From: Alopecurus myosuroides
Taxonomy: Eukaryota > Streptophyta > Magnoliopsida > Poales > Poaceae
DNA: 64,000 nucleotides
NCBI GenBank assembly: GCA_028641055.1
Contig: CM054059.1
Span: 432,206,332 to 432,270,331 of the forward strand
Direction of reading: 5' to 3'
Shown here: positions 12,232-24,197 of the stretch, one piece after another
Layout of the letters: each line of letters starts with the position of its first letter
Position numbering within the stretch: position 1 is the stretch's first letter
Made by a program: the position numbers and the translations under genes
Notes under the pieces: model-generated
What the model saw: the letters and a program-made list of their open reading frames with translations, nothing else
What the model was told of the DNA's origin: nothing
Databases searched by the model: none

Positions 12232-12244
12232 TGGTATCAGAGCC
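12232..12244 (+). other. Primer-binding site, Copia element 1
   Basis: TGGTATCAGAGCC, one base after the LTR end, is the standard plant Copia site complementary to the 3' end of initiator methionine tRNA. It remains intact, so the RNA could still prime reverse transcription if proteins were supplied in trans. Confidence 0.9.
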
Positions 12245-13031
12245 GGATCTATGCGTAGATGTTTTGTACGGGTAGAACACATATGAGTATGTGGGCATTG
12301 ATGATCATGTTATTGCCTCCTTGAGTATTTTATGATCTTAGTGGCATAGTAGGATGAAGCTGCCCCGGACTAAGTTTACGTGTACCATGTACGCGAGAAT
12401 TGTCTCACTTGTGACTGAGGGGGTGTCCGTTTCTCCTACTATAGTTAAGATCTAATCTACGAAGGGTTGCTAAAAATGTGTTTATCAACGTTGTGGTTGA
12501 TGTTCGTAGGTATGAACGGTTCTATCATCGAAAGCCCTAAGCCACGTAAAATATGCAAAAATAAATTAGAGGCGTCTAACTAGTTTTTGCTGGGCATGTG
12601 ATGTGATATGGTCAATATTACAAATTTGATTATGAGATGATCTATTTTGTAAATTATTGATATACCGGAAGGTATCCATATGATTGTCTTCTTCTTGATG
12701 GACAATCAAGATTGGGTGCCATGGTACTTGGTACCACGCCGGTGGAATGATGGAGATCATACCATGATGCACATGATGGAGATCAAGTGCAAGGAGGACC
12801 ATATCATATCACGTTATCCTTACATGTGATGTTTGTGATGTTAATCCTTTTATGCATCTTGTTTTGCTTAGATAGCGACGGTAGCATTATAAGATGATCC
12901 CTCTCACTTAATATCAAGATAATAATGTGTTCTTCCTTAAGTATGCACCGTTAAGAAAGTTCGTCGTTTCGAGACACCACGTGATGATCGGGTGTGATAG
13001 ACTCAACGTTCGCATACAACGGGTGTTTTCA

Positions 13032-13115
13032 AGCCTAGCATGTACAGACATGGCCTTGAAACACACGCAATACTACGGTTCTACTTGGCGAGCCTAGCAT
13101 GTACAGACATGGCCT
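13032..13115 (+). repeat. Duplicated 25 bp motif in the Copia 1 leader
   Basis: The motif AGCCTAGCATGTACAGACAT plus GGCCT occurs at 13032-13056 and 13091-13115, with a 59 bp period. The leader of Copia element 2 carries the same motif twice with the same 59 bp period (45100-45124 and 45159-45183, minus strand). It lies between the primer-binding site and gag, where packaging or dimerisation signals are expected. Confidence 0.75.
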
Positions 13116-13725
13116 CGGAACACGTAACCGAAAGGTAAAGCATGAGTCATATGGATGATATGATGAACATGTCGATGTTCGCCTTTGAAGCTACATCATC
13201 TCACGTGATGATCGGCTTTGTTGTAGTGAATTTGGTTCGTGTAATCACTAAAGACGACTAAGAGGGATGTTGTTTTTGAGTGGGAGTTCATGGTTTAATT
13301 TTGAATTAACTTGAACTTATTTATCATGAACAACAAATCAAAGTGAATTTGCACAACTTGTAGTAGTCATTGGCATCCACATAACTACCTTACACTTAGA
13401 TTGTTAATTGAGATATAAATGTTATGATCTGGTAAATACCTTTTAAGATTGGTACCATATTAGTGAAATTTAAAATTGAGTCCTATTGTAGATTTTTGGT
13501 ATTTCCTACCTAGCTCCATATGGTTAATGATTGATTAATCTAGAGAGCAAATAATTCCTACTTAGAATCCAGAGTCATGGTTGCTTCCTTATTACTTTAT
13601 CTTCAAAAGAATGTTTTGTTGATCAAGGTGATTTAGGAACTGAAAAGAGTTGTTTTTCAGAAACAATCAAGTGAAAGATATATTGATATCTAGAAACTTA
13701 TTTTTGGCAACATGACTGAGTATAA

Positions 13726-13857
13726 TTTAGCGTGACAATATTTGCTTATATTATCTGAATATATGCAAATTTAGCGTGACAATATTTGCTTATATTATCT
13801 GAATATATGCAAATTTAGCGTGACAATGTTTGCTTATATTATCTGAATATATGCAAT
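13726..13857 (+). repeat. Three tandem copies of a 44 bp unit
   Basis: A unit beginning TTTAGCGTGACAATATTTGC is repeated at 13726, 13770 and 13814 with only one visible mismatch (ATATTTG to ATGTTTG). It lies inside the decayed interior of Copia element 1. It has no spacers and no coding role. Confidence 0.85.
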
Positions 13858-16800
13858 GATTGAAGACGCTAGGAGTTTGAATATTCCAAGAAGTTGGGCG
13901 CTAAAAATTATCCTCTAAATCCCTTCCTTCGAGCTATAGTAGCTTAATCATAAAATTGTTATGATGGGATGGATTATAAGTATGGGTAAAGTAGTTTACC
14001 TTACTTGGAAATTGCTAAGAGTGGAATCTAGAAGAATACTATTAATATGGTGATATTAGTAGTACAATCAAACTCAAAGTATGGTGGGTGATAGTATATG
14101 ACTAACACGCCAAAGAAAATGAGCTAGTAAGACTAGCATTGTTTGATGTTGAATGATTCTTCTATAAAGGGAAGGGAATATTGAAAATAGAATTACAAAA
14201 AGATATATGGCAGAAAAGGAAGATAACTGGAAAGTCCAGCTCAGGAGTATATGCTTGATATACAAGTTATAGATGTATTACTAGTTAACAAACTATTTTT
14301 GGTATTTTGATACCACATTGGTTGGTATGAGTTGTCATACAAAGCAACGCAATGCAAGAAATACAAGGGCCTAAAAGGAACTAGTAATAGATGTGGAATC
14401 GATTATGACAAGAACATAAATAAAGTGTTATTGTGTTCATTGTCGTATCGAACCAAACAGTCAAGATTTATTTGAAGAACTTAATAATTTGTTATTTTGT
14501 TCTAGTCTTTTGTGAGAACAAATGAGATTGTTCAAACTATGACCATATTCCATAATTGATGGATATGTTAATATAAATCATGTTGGTAAAGTAAACATCT
14601 ATAAGACAAAATGCTAAACGTTGCAAGACGTAAAAGAGTTTCACTTAAAATTGTGACAACACCATTTTAGTTCATATCGAAAAGGAAAACATGAAGGAAA
14701 TCCATATTGATGGACTTCCGGAGTCATTTTATTTTGAATAAATTGACGCCTGTAAGACCTCTTCCAAAAGATGGACTAGAATTCCGTTATTAGGCCAAAG
14801 TAGAATGGACGACTAATTTAGTGGAGATTATACATATTGATGTATATAGTCCATTATGTGTAGTCATGTATGGTGGATTAATTTTTCCTTCATAAAATTA
14901 TGTCGATGATTTAAGTAGATATGTGAGTATATCTATTTAAAGGGAACAGAGTTTGACATTTTGAATTGGTTCAAAAGGTTGTTAATATGAAGTTAAAATC
15001 AATGTAACAAGATAATCAAGTATTTATGATTGGATCATAAAGGATAAAGTTTGAGTTACAAGTTTAGCAAAACATCTGAGAAGTTGCAGAATTGTTCTAC
15101 AACTTATACTTCTCGAATACCCCACATTAGATTGGAGTATTCAAAAGACAAAATCAAACCCTGTTTGACATGGTAAGATTAATAAAATTGCCATTATAAT
15201 TTTGTAGTTTATACATTAAGGACAACCGCTTTTACACTAAAAAGAGCACCATCATGATCCGTTGAAATTGACAACATATAAGATATGGTTTGGGTAATGA
15301 CCCGAATTGTCATTTTTCTTAAGTTTTGGTATGCATAGCATGTGTAAAATGTTTACAACCAAAATAGGATAAATATATGTTTATAAGGTTATCCCAAATA
15401 AAACATTGGGTATTTCTCCTATCACCGAACCAAAAGACAAATGTTGTTTGTCAGAAAGGGTTGATTTCTCTAGAAAGTAGTTCTTGCGAAACAAGTGAGT
15501 GCGAGCACAGTACAAACTCAACGATGTTAGAGAATCTTCGTTATCATGTCAAGAGTAGCGCAGCACTGGAAGTTGTTCCGGGGTTTACTATTTTGACTAA
15601 GTAGAAGACACTACAAATGTTGTAGATACTTCAAATGAGTTTGCGAACTATACCAGAAAAGTCCAAAAACTTTGTACTTATAACTACTTGTGGTTTAAGT
15701 GTAAAGTGTTGTTTTGACAACAAAAGGACCTGGACCTTATAAAGGAAGCAAATGATGGGCCCTGGCTTCGTAAAATTGACTATGAGTCATTATATCCGCC
15801 ATAGTATCCTTGTATGAATATCAAGTATGTGACTTGGTAGTCCTTTCGATAGGCATGATGCCTAGCGATAGCAAAAGGATCTATATAGCGACAAAGACAT
15901 GGATTTTACATCTTATTAAAATTGTACTTATCGAAAAGTTGTTTTCGACGAAGTTCAAAGAGTTAACTACTACAAGATTTTGATCTTCCGTAGTGATGCT
16001 TTAGTCTTTGCGGATAGTTCTAGCAAAAGGTTACATATTATGATATGGCAGTTGAATAACAAAACCAACTCTCCTCTCAAGGAAGTTTTATCAAGGATGT
16101 GTACTTGACACAGTCTGAGAGTTTTGTAAAATTCAAAAAGGTTGCTAGAAAGGTATGCACACTTCAATGGTTGAAGTGAGCATAACGAAGTTGAAATCTT
16201 TACCTTAATGAAGTTATCAAAAGAGTTTGATTCCATCATGAACGATAAAGATGCTTGTAAAGTTACAAGAAATTAAGTGGGAGCGCTATGACATATTTCC
16301 AATACTTTATGTAGATGACATATGGTTGATTGGAAAATATGTATTTTAAATTAACACGGTTAAGATTTTCATATTGATGAAAGGCTTAGAAGATATTGGG
16401 CATCGATATCTATAAAAGATGGATTGACGCACCTGATATGATTGAAGCCAAATTACATAGATGAAATGTTGAAGTAAGTCAATATAGAAATGACAAGGAG
16501 TTCTTGTCACATGGAAAATAATTGAGCAAGATTCATGTGTTTTGACACATGATGAGCATCATTGAAATTGAGATTTCTAAGTCATGTTTCCATGCTATGT
16601 ACACGACCAGATGAGTCCTATGCTATAAAATGTTATAGCAGGATAATTCATATGATGATTAGACAACAGTGGGAGAGATCCTCGTGTCATTTTAGAAATG
16701 CTAAGGATATGTTTTCCTATATAGTAATGACAAAATATTAGTTGTAATATGTTACACTAATAATCTTGTCATTTAATCAAGTAATTTTATCTCAATTAAA

Positions 16801-16965
16801 ATATGTGATGAACGGTAGCACAATAGGATGGAAGAAAGTTCCATGCTGGATTTGAAAGAGTTTCAAAATTAAAATATTGTGACAGATACTACAACAAAGG
16901 CTAAAGTATATCGTTGTGTTAACAACTGATTATAAGCGTATTTTGTGTCAAGGAGTTCTTTATTG

Positions 16966-17155
16966 AACTTGGTGAATTTCCAAGAATGCTGAAACTATGA
17001 AGCTACATTTTCACAATGTTAGTAACATCAGTTTAAGCTGTGGAATTAAGGTATCACCGGAACTTGGTGAGTTTCCAAGAATGCTAACACTATGAAGCTA
17101 CATTTTCACAATGTTAGTGACATCAGTTTAAGCTGAGGAATTAAGTCTTCACCAA
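16966..17155 (+). repeat. Two ~95 bp direct repeats before the 3' LTR
   Basis: Two tandem copies begin AACTTGGTGA and contain CTATGAAGCTACATTTTCAC, starting at 16966 and 17061, with a handful of mismatches. They lie about 200 bp before the polypurine tract of Copia element 1, just after the position expected for the end of RNase H. Confidence 0.8.
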
Positions 17156-17343
17156 TTGACCATATATATACAAAGCCATCTCATTAGAGAATGAGTGATG
17201 CGTGTAGACGCAAAGAACATGCAAATACAATAGGACCTGAACAGTTCATATATTTTTGATAATATTTACCACATGCGAAGCATGGTAATAACACTGGTAC
17301 GCCATATGTGTTAAGTGCTTACAGACTAGATTATTGACTCTAG

Positions 17344-17357
17344 TGCAAGTGGGAGAC
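17344..17357 (+). other. Polypurine tract, Copia element 1
   Basis: GTGCAAGTGGGAGAC immediately precedes the 3' LTR. It matches the corresponding site of Copia element 2 (40839-40853, minus strand), which supports common replication signals for the two elements. Confidence 0.75.
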
Positions 17358-19028
17358 TGAAGGGAATATGCCCGAGAGGCAATAATAAAATGGTTATTAT
17401 CTTATTCCTTGTTTATGATGAATGTTTATTTCTCATGCTAGAATTGTATTAACCGGAAACGTTGATACATGTGTGCTTAATAAACAAACAATGGTTCCTA
17501 GTAAAGCCTCTCTTTTAACTAGCTCGTTGATTAATAGATGATCAAGGTTTCCTGATCATGAACATTGGATGTTATTAATAACGGGGTCATGTCATTAGAA
17601 GAATGATGTGATGAACATATACCCAAAGAGAATATAGCAATGCGATCAAGTCATTTAGTTTACATTGTTATATCAAACATACGAAGTAACTTATTCCTTA
17701 GACCATGAGATCATGTCAATCGCTGATACCGGAAGGGTGCTTTGATGGCATCAAACGTCACACCGTAACAGGGTGACTATAAAGGTGTCGTTAAGTATTC
17801 GGAAAGTATTAGTTGAGGATCATGGATCAAGAGTGGGATTTGTCCATCCAAATGACGGAGAGATATACTCTGGGCCCTCTCGGTGATATCACATCGAAAC
17901 CGCTTGCAAGCACGTGATATGATCACAAGGATGTTATATCACGGGAACGAGAAAAGAGTACTTGTCGGTAACGAGATTGAACAAGGTATGGTTGATACCA
18001 ATGATCGAATCTCGGACAAGTAAAATATCGCGAGACAAAGGGAATAGTTCACGGCGTTGTTGGTTCACACGATCACGAGAGTCATCGTTGAATATATAGG
18101 AGTCATCACGGATCTCCAGATCCCGCTGTTGATTATTGATCGGAGAGGAGTCTCGATCATGTCTATCTTATTCGCGAACCGTAGGGTGACACACTTAAGG
18201 TTCGATGACGCATTTGAGAGGATACGGAATATCGGAGAAAAGTTTGGACAGCACCGAAATTGTTTCGGGGAATATTGAAATAGTCACCGAAATTGTTTCG
18301 AGTAATTTTGAAATAGTTCAAGGGGATTCTTATCAAATGGTTGTTAATAGATTTAACAACTAACTCAAGGGGTTATATGTTAATGTTTGTTAATGGAATT
18401 AACAAATATTAAAATAAAGAAATAAAATTGTTTTATTTATTTATTAAAGAAAACCCTTGGGATTTTGAGTGGGAATTCATGGAAGAATGAGTGGGTTGAG
18501 TGGAGACTCCACTCACATGATGAGGGAGAGGTGGAGGCAGCCAAAAATTCGTGGCTGCCATCCCCTCCTATAAAAGGAGGGGTGAGAGCTCCCTCTCCCC
18601 CCCACACACACACTTGTGTCATCTCTTCCTCCCTCCTGCCGCTGCTCCACCACTTGTTCGTGCGCTTGGCGAAGCCCTGAGCAATGTTTTTCTCCACCAC
18701 ACCACGTCGTCGTGCTGCTGGATTTCGAGGGATCCTCTACTTCCGCGCCCCGCTGGAACGACGGAACGGAGGTCGTCATCAACCGTACGTGTGACCGATC
18801 ACGGATGCACCGCCGGATTGCGGTGCTCATCTTCTCGCTATCGGGATCGGTGTGAGTACGACTACGCCAACAACGAGATTTGATCTCGTACCACTTTGAG
18901 TCTTCGAGGGTATGTGTTCTCCTTAACCCTCTCGTTGCCCGTTGCACTTCGTCTCCTAGATTAGATCTTGGCCTTTCGGGTGTCTCTCGCGTAGGAAATT
19001 TTTTGTTTTCTATGCAACGAACCCTTCA
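17358..19028 (+). repeat. 3' LTR of Copia element 1
   Basis: 1,671 bp and nearly identical to the 5' LTR. Differences seen: A to G and T to C near 17857 and 17900, two substitutions in the T-rich tract near 18427-18431, a 14 bp insertion containing CCTGCCGCTGC near 18632-18646, and one deleted base near 18726. The lengths agree exactly with this list (1,658 + 14 - 1). Confidence 0.92.
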
Positions 19029-21943
19029 GCAGATGGCAAGTAGGAGGCTCCCTCCTGCTTCTTATCTGCGCGGAAGAGCGGCCACGCGGGAGGTGGCAGA
19101 CGGCGGCGGTGGCTCGGCCACGTCTCTGCTAGTCTGGAGGAAGACAAAAGGATATTTTCCCGCATAACCCCCTACAAGTTTCTATAATTAACAGTTTAGC
19201 CCTTCTGTCTTAAAAACTGTAAAGAAACCCTGTTTTCAGGGCCTATTTGCAAACATAAAAATTAATAAAATCATATTTGGAAACTTTATCAAATTTCCAA
19301 TCTCACCATGTTTTTCTTTTTCACTTTTGAGCAAGATTTATTTTTTATACTTAGGGTGCTCCATTGAGGGGTTTCTGTTATTTTAAATCCATTTAAACTT
19401 CAAATAGGTTTTAAACTTCTTTCATATATCCTAACATATGAATATCGCACAACCATCATGTTATTGAAATAATGGTGAACAATTTTAGGTATTAATCTTT
19501 CATAAAATCATTTGGTAAAGTTAATTAGTAATATTTCTATGCACTGTCATGAAAATCACCCAGTATGGAATTTTATTCCATTTCAAACCAAATGATTTTA
19601 ATGGGTGAAGAGACTTGTTTTCTTGTATAATACTATGTAATATTCATAATTGAATCTCTTCACAATTTTAATTGACATTTTACTTAGGTGAGTGCAAGTC
19701 ATGTTTGTTGTTTTTAGTACCTGATTAAGTGGAAAACATGAGTGGCTTTGGAATTTCATTTGTTGGTTTTCCACATAGGTTCCACTATGGATTCTATCCC
19801 ATGTTTGTTTTGGAAACATGTGTATCATTTTCATGGTTATGTGTAGATGTATTTATGTTGTTATCTGTTAGTCTTATGTATGAAAAGGATCTAGAAAACA
19901 AGTTAGTTAGCTTGTTTCCACCTACCTCAACATATCACAAGACAATTGGATGCAATGTCTGGCTATTATTTCTTACTGGATACTTGTTTCCATTTAGGAG
20001 ATTTAATATATGTTCCTCATCTCTGATGAACTTGACAAGACATAGAGGTTATGGATTCTCTAATGTTACTTAATGCTTCACTGAATAATTTCTTAATGAG
20101 ACAGTGTTGCTCCTTGTTGACTTCTGTTGATTGATGTTCTTGTCTCCGGTTGCTACATGTCTTCAGATACTCCTGTTGTCACTTGCAAGAATATCTGCTC
20201 GGGGATTCCATATCCATCTATCTCACCCTTGTGGTGAAAACAACCAGTTATTCCAAGCAAAGATTTTACTTAGATTGTCATAATGTGGTTTCTTGTTTCC
20301 TTAGTGTTATTCTTTCTTTTGGTTGATTGCAAAATAAATGTGGATGTAGTTTATGACATCAATCTTCCCTGTGCATATAAGAAGAATTTGTTAACAAGGT
20401 AGCTAGTCTTGCCTCCAAATTACTACTCATATACAATAGGCTGAGATGTACCATGTAATTCAATCTTTTGTTTGTTTGTGTATGACACTCAATTCTTTGA
20501 GTATACAAAAGTGTTTTGTTAACAAGGTGTTCAAGCTTGTTACCAAACTACTTCTATATAACACTAACATTGGAATATCACACTATTTCATGAGGAGTTA
20601 ATAAGATCATATCAGGATATAAGATTTGCCAAATACTCTTATTATAAATTGGAATAGCACTTCTAGAATCCTCCAAGGAATCCTTCTTAAGATCTTCTTG
20701 TGGTAGTTCCTCTGTTCTCGTGGTTGCTTCTCTTGTAGAATGACTTAGAGAAGATTGGGAGATAACCAGATAGAAATGATCTAGACAAAGTAATAAGATC
20801 TAGGTTAATAGTTAGTTCAACTTTTATTCTTCTTTCATATACTTCTTATTTTGTTTCCCATGGGATAGGTACTTGTTTCATACATGATTTATTTTACTTA
20901 GCTTTCAATTCAATTCCTCTAATAGAGGTTATAACTTGTTGTTATTCATTAGTTATATCAGAGATACTTTAGTTGTTGAATGTTGATTTGATTAGGAGTG
21001 TGGAATGTTTGTGGAATAATGACTTAAGATAGTAAGTTGATTAAATGGTCCACTGATGTGTTGAGATCTCATATGCTCACTTGTATAAGATGATTGAAAC
21101 AATGAGCATAAGAAAGTTATTGGGTTTAATGACTTATGTCATAGTTGTTAGTTAGTTTCTGAGGTGTCTTGATTTTACTTTATATTCTTCCTTTGTAATC
21201 TTTGTCATGCCTAATGTAATCATAGATATTTGGAAAGGTCATATGTAATGATCAAGGTTTAATAGTAGCTTAAGGAGTTTTATTTCTTTTTTTAGGTGTT
21301 TCCTTTATGGTTGAGGAGATGTGTACATATTCGATAAATATGTTAATACAACTATTATATCATTTCCCACTGGTGGGTAATAAGTTAAGACTTGTGGATA
21401 TCATTTGTGTTATATTGAACCTTTGTTATTTGATTGTGAAGGTGCACTTAGTAGTTATGAGATAACTTAAAAAGATGGTGTGTGAAGGATTGATTACTCA
21501 AAGAGTTGTTGTTTTATAGGAGATAACATCTCTGTTGATGAGATGGTTAAGTTGTGCATTACTATCTTGTGGAAGTGTGATCATTAGTTATGTGATTTTG
21601 GATACTCACCCCTCCTTGAGTTGTAGATACCTAATGAATTATCCCAAGTCACTTAAAGACTTGTGGTTAAGGTTGTTGAGAGTTTGTGTTGGTCATAACC
21701 AACTATAGTTTATCTTATCAGGTGATTTGGTTCCTTAAGACACTTGTTATAAAGATCACTGCAAATGTACTCTTGACTAGATGAATTAGACCTATTTCAT
21801 CATGTCAAGTGAAACATTGGTCACTCTGATTTGTTTAAACTTTCGCGCTAAAATTTCCCGTATTTTTTAGATGCATGCTTTGCAAATGCACATATTATAT
21901 TTAGATCCTTATAACCCCCCAAACACTGGGATGTTACACTTCG

Positions 21944-22190
21944 CCTAACTAGTGCACATATACAACTGACAATTATATTGGGTGTGTTGGGGACGCAAGA
22001 GACTTCTTATATCTTAATTGCATGATTTCTTGAGAGGGATACAATCAACCTATACCTCCCTGAGTTCGATAAACCTTGGGCTACTCACTTGAGGGAAATT
22101 TCCTGCTGTCTTACAAGTCTCTGCGCTTGGATGCCCAACATATTCTACACGAGTAGTAACATGTAGTAGACATCAGCAACCTATAAGAAC
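21944..22190 (+). mobile_element. Gypsy-type LTR, right part
   Basis: Continuation of the LTR interrupted at 7488. It reads through TGTGTTGGGGACGCAAGAGA and CCTCCCTGAGTTCGATAAAC to GGATGCCCAACATATTC, the usual 3' end region of abundant Triticeae Gypsy LTRs. Sequence homology is lost near 22190. Confidence 0.65.
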
Positions 22191-22199
22191 ATTTCTTAG

Positions 22200-23960
22200 A
22201 AAATTTCTATTACAGTTCTTGTTTGATTGATAGGATTGCTAAACATCATATTTTTTCTAGGATATTTGTATACTGTGATCAACGAAAAAAAAGTCGCATA
22301 CGGCTATACTACCTTACACACTTCACCTATATCATGATATGTATATTCCACTAAGAAATAATAAATAAAATGGCATTTCGAATGTTTTTCTCGCCAAAAA
22401 ATAATATGTGGAAAGAAGGTGTCATCGGCGCATCAAGCATGCGAGATTACACAAAATGTGAGTTAAACATAATTAGGAAAGATCTTTATATTTTGCATTC
22501 AACTTGCGGTACATTTTGTCTTGTTATGTGTGATGTGACGGTAACATATTATGTTACCACAAACAGCTCTCTCCGCACTAACTACTCGACACATAAGCAA
22601 AATAATCTTGAGCTACGTTCTATTACTACCAATGTTATTTCTATTGTGGCCAACCTTAGTTTTATCGAGTAAATAAGGTAGTGGCCTTATTTATAAAAGC
22701 AGAGGGAGTAATTTAAAAAGTTATACGACTCGGAAATCCTTATGTTTTTTCTAACACCGTAACATACTGTAATGTTTAGTGTTATTGTTTACAAATTAAA
22801 ATTGTGAATTTCGCGAGAATTGTTTTGAAATATACTTTGCATCCAAAAAGAGCCGCGTCCTCCAAACCGCCTTACAACCATTTGAAGGATGGAACCAAAA
22901 CGGTTTTAAGACATGATAGAAAAGTTTTCTAAAATATTGAAGCTTATGTAAAATAAAAGTAGAATTGGCCAAGAGTTAGGAGAAGATAAGATTAATCTAT
23001 TATGTCTTCACTTTATTGTTAGAACTTTTTAGTTTCAAATGAAACTTATATGAATATTCTTAGGAATTTTAGTATTGTTTGGTTTATAGGATTGCAAACA
23101 TGGCGATTTACCTAGGATATTTGTATTACTATAATCGAGGGAAAAAAAATCTATGAAGTCACATACGGCTATACCATGTTACACACTACACCTATATTAT
23201 GATATGTCGATCCACTAAGCAATAATAAATAACGGTTTTTCGAATGCCCTTCTTTGCTCTCGATGTTTTTTTTCACTAGCATTCTCTTGGGATTGTACTT
23301 GTCGTTACTCCCAACAACAAATAATATCAGCGAAGAAGGTGACACCGGCACATCAAACATGCTTGATTACACAAAATGAGCGTTAAAAAAACATAAGTAG
23401 GAAATATCTTATTTTCTTTCATTCAACTTTTTTTTTGAAGCCCTTTCTTTCATTCAACTTTTTTTTTGAATCCCTTTCTTTCATTCAACTTGACGTTTCC
23501 TATTGCATACCAAAAAAAAATAACACCCGCTAAACACATGTCTCGAAGGGGTGGGCCGGTGACATCGGCGCATCAAGCATGCGAGATTACACAAAATATG
23601 TGCATCCAAAAAGAGCCGCGTCCTCCAAACCGCCTAACAACCATTTGAAGGATGGAACCAAAATGGTTTTAAGACATGATAGGAAAGTTTTATAAAACAT
23701 TGAAGCTTATGTAAAATAAAAGTAGGATTGGCCAAGAGTTAGGAGAAGATAAGATTAATCTATTATGTCTTCACTTTATTGTTAGAACTTTTTAGTTTCA
23801 AATGAAAATTATATGAATATTCTTAGGAATTTTAGTATTGTTTGGTTTATAGGATCGCAAAACATGGCGATTTACCTAGGATATTTGTATTACTATAATC
23901 GAGGGAAAAAATTCTATGAAGTCACATACGGCTATACCAGGTTACACACTACACCTATAT
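22200..23960 (+). repeat. Three degenerate tandem copies of a ~0.8 kb repeat unit
   Basis: A block containing GGATATTTGTAT, ACATACGGCTATAC, TTACACAC.TCACCTATAT and later GGCGCATCAAGCATGCGAGA plus TTACACAAAAT occurs three times. Copy A is at ~22215-22500, copy B at ~22840-23465, and copy C at ~23555-23958 (starting within the unit and breaking off at ACACCTATAT). Copies B and C also share AAAAAGAGCCGCGTCCTCCA and the following 330 bp almost unchanged. Within the array, 22540-22668 is the right end of the MITE family also seen at 5828-5996. No coding potential is supported; a 100-codon frame at 22370-22672 merely runs through the repeat and the MITE. Confidence 0.75.
23412..23490 (+). repeat. 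Minisatellite, ~33 bp unit
   Basis: The phrase TTTCTTTCATTCAACTT followed by a T run and GAAGCCC or GAATCCC is repeated two and a half times. It lies between copies B and C of the larger repeat. Confidence 0.75.
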
Positions 23961-24040
23961 GTCTCGAAGGGGTGTGTCGGTCGGGAGGTTCTTCCGCTCG
24001 GCGAAAACTCTTCTGGGCTTTAGCTTAAGCGAGGGCCCGT

Positions 24041-24050
24041 TTATATATGA
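24041..24050 (+). promoter_or_regulatory. TATA box of the RRM-like gene
   Basis: TTATATATGA follows a GC-rich stretch, 157 bp before the first ATG. It lies only about 80 bp after the end of repeat copy C. The phrase GTCTCGAAGGGGTG occurs both at 23540 and at 23960, so the repeat boundary reaches into the proximal promoter. Confidence 0.6.
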
Positions 24051-24197
24051 TCACCCCGGCCTTCTCTTGTCAAACCAACCAGAAAAACTTTTCCGTTCTC
24101 TTCTTCCCCTGTTTCACCGAGCCTCTTCTTCTCCGGCCAAATTTGCCGCGCGCGTCTTCTCCTCCAACTCTCTCCTGGAAATTTCAGAAGCTCCGGC

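Larger units (their letters stand above)
13290..17343 (+). pseudogene. Decayed Copia gag-pol of element 1
   Basis: Copia protein similarity can be followed only in pieces. Around 14820-14960 the text reads like integrase: IIHIDVY, then VDDLSRYVSIYL, corresponding to HTDVSGP and TDDLSRYGYIYL of element 2, followed by a degraded segment up to about 15180 where QTLFDMVR matches RTLLDMVR. Stops and frameshifts occur every few dozen codons, and the base composition has drifted to AT. The gag start present in element 2 is not recognisable. The near-identical LTRs show this decay predates the last transposition, so the interior has been copied as a passenger. Confidence 0.7.
10573..19028 (+). mobile_element. 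Copia element 1, full-length but non-autonomous (LARD-like)
   Basis: Two long direct repeats begin TGAAGGGAATATGCCC and end GAACCCTTCA: 10573-12230 (1,658 bp) and 17358-19028 (1,671 bp). The element is flanked by the perfect 5 bp duplication GCAGA (10568-10572 and 19029-19033). A primer-binding site for initiator Met-tRNA follows the 5' LTR directly and a purine-rich tract precedes the 3' LTR. The inside (12231-17357) has no long open frame; it contains a leader related to Copia element 2 and then a badly decayed pol. By eye the LTRs differ by four substitutions, one 14 bp insertion and one 1 bp indel, so the insertion is very young although its own proteins are long dead. Confidence 0.9.
7489..21938. 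mobile_element. Solo LTR (~6.0 kb net) interrupted by a Copia element
   Basis: The element begins TGTGGTGACCCAG and ends CTGGGATGTTACA, the TG...CA ends with short inverted repeats usual for Gypsy LTRs. It is flanked by CTTCG at 7484-7488 and 21939-21943. Removing the nested Copia and one TSD copy leaves about 5,990 bp. Within it I find no second copy of the terminal sequences, no primer-binding site, no polypurine tract and no gag-pol, so it is best read as one very long LTR left by LTR-LTR recombination. A promoter-like TATA and GA tract sits at 10518-10537, just before the Copia insertion. A non-coding TRIM or LARD-like element is an alternative. The parts 7489-10567 and 19034-21938 hold no gene I can support. 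Confidence 0.65.

Noticed and set aside
13726..13857. CRISPR-like direct repeats
   Set aside because: The three 44 bp units are contiguous without spacers, and the context is a plant retrotransposon.
19729..20073. 114-codon frame in the right half of the solo LTR
   Set aside because: No domain; sequence is part of the LTR delimited by the TSD.
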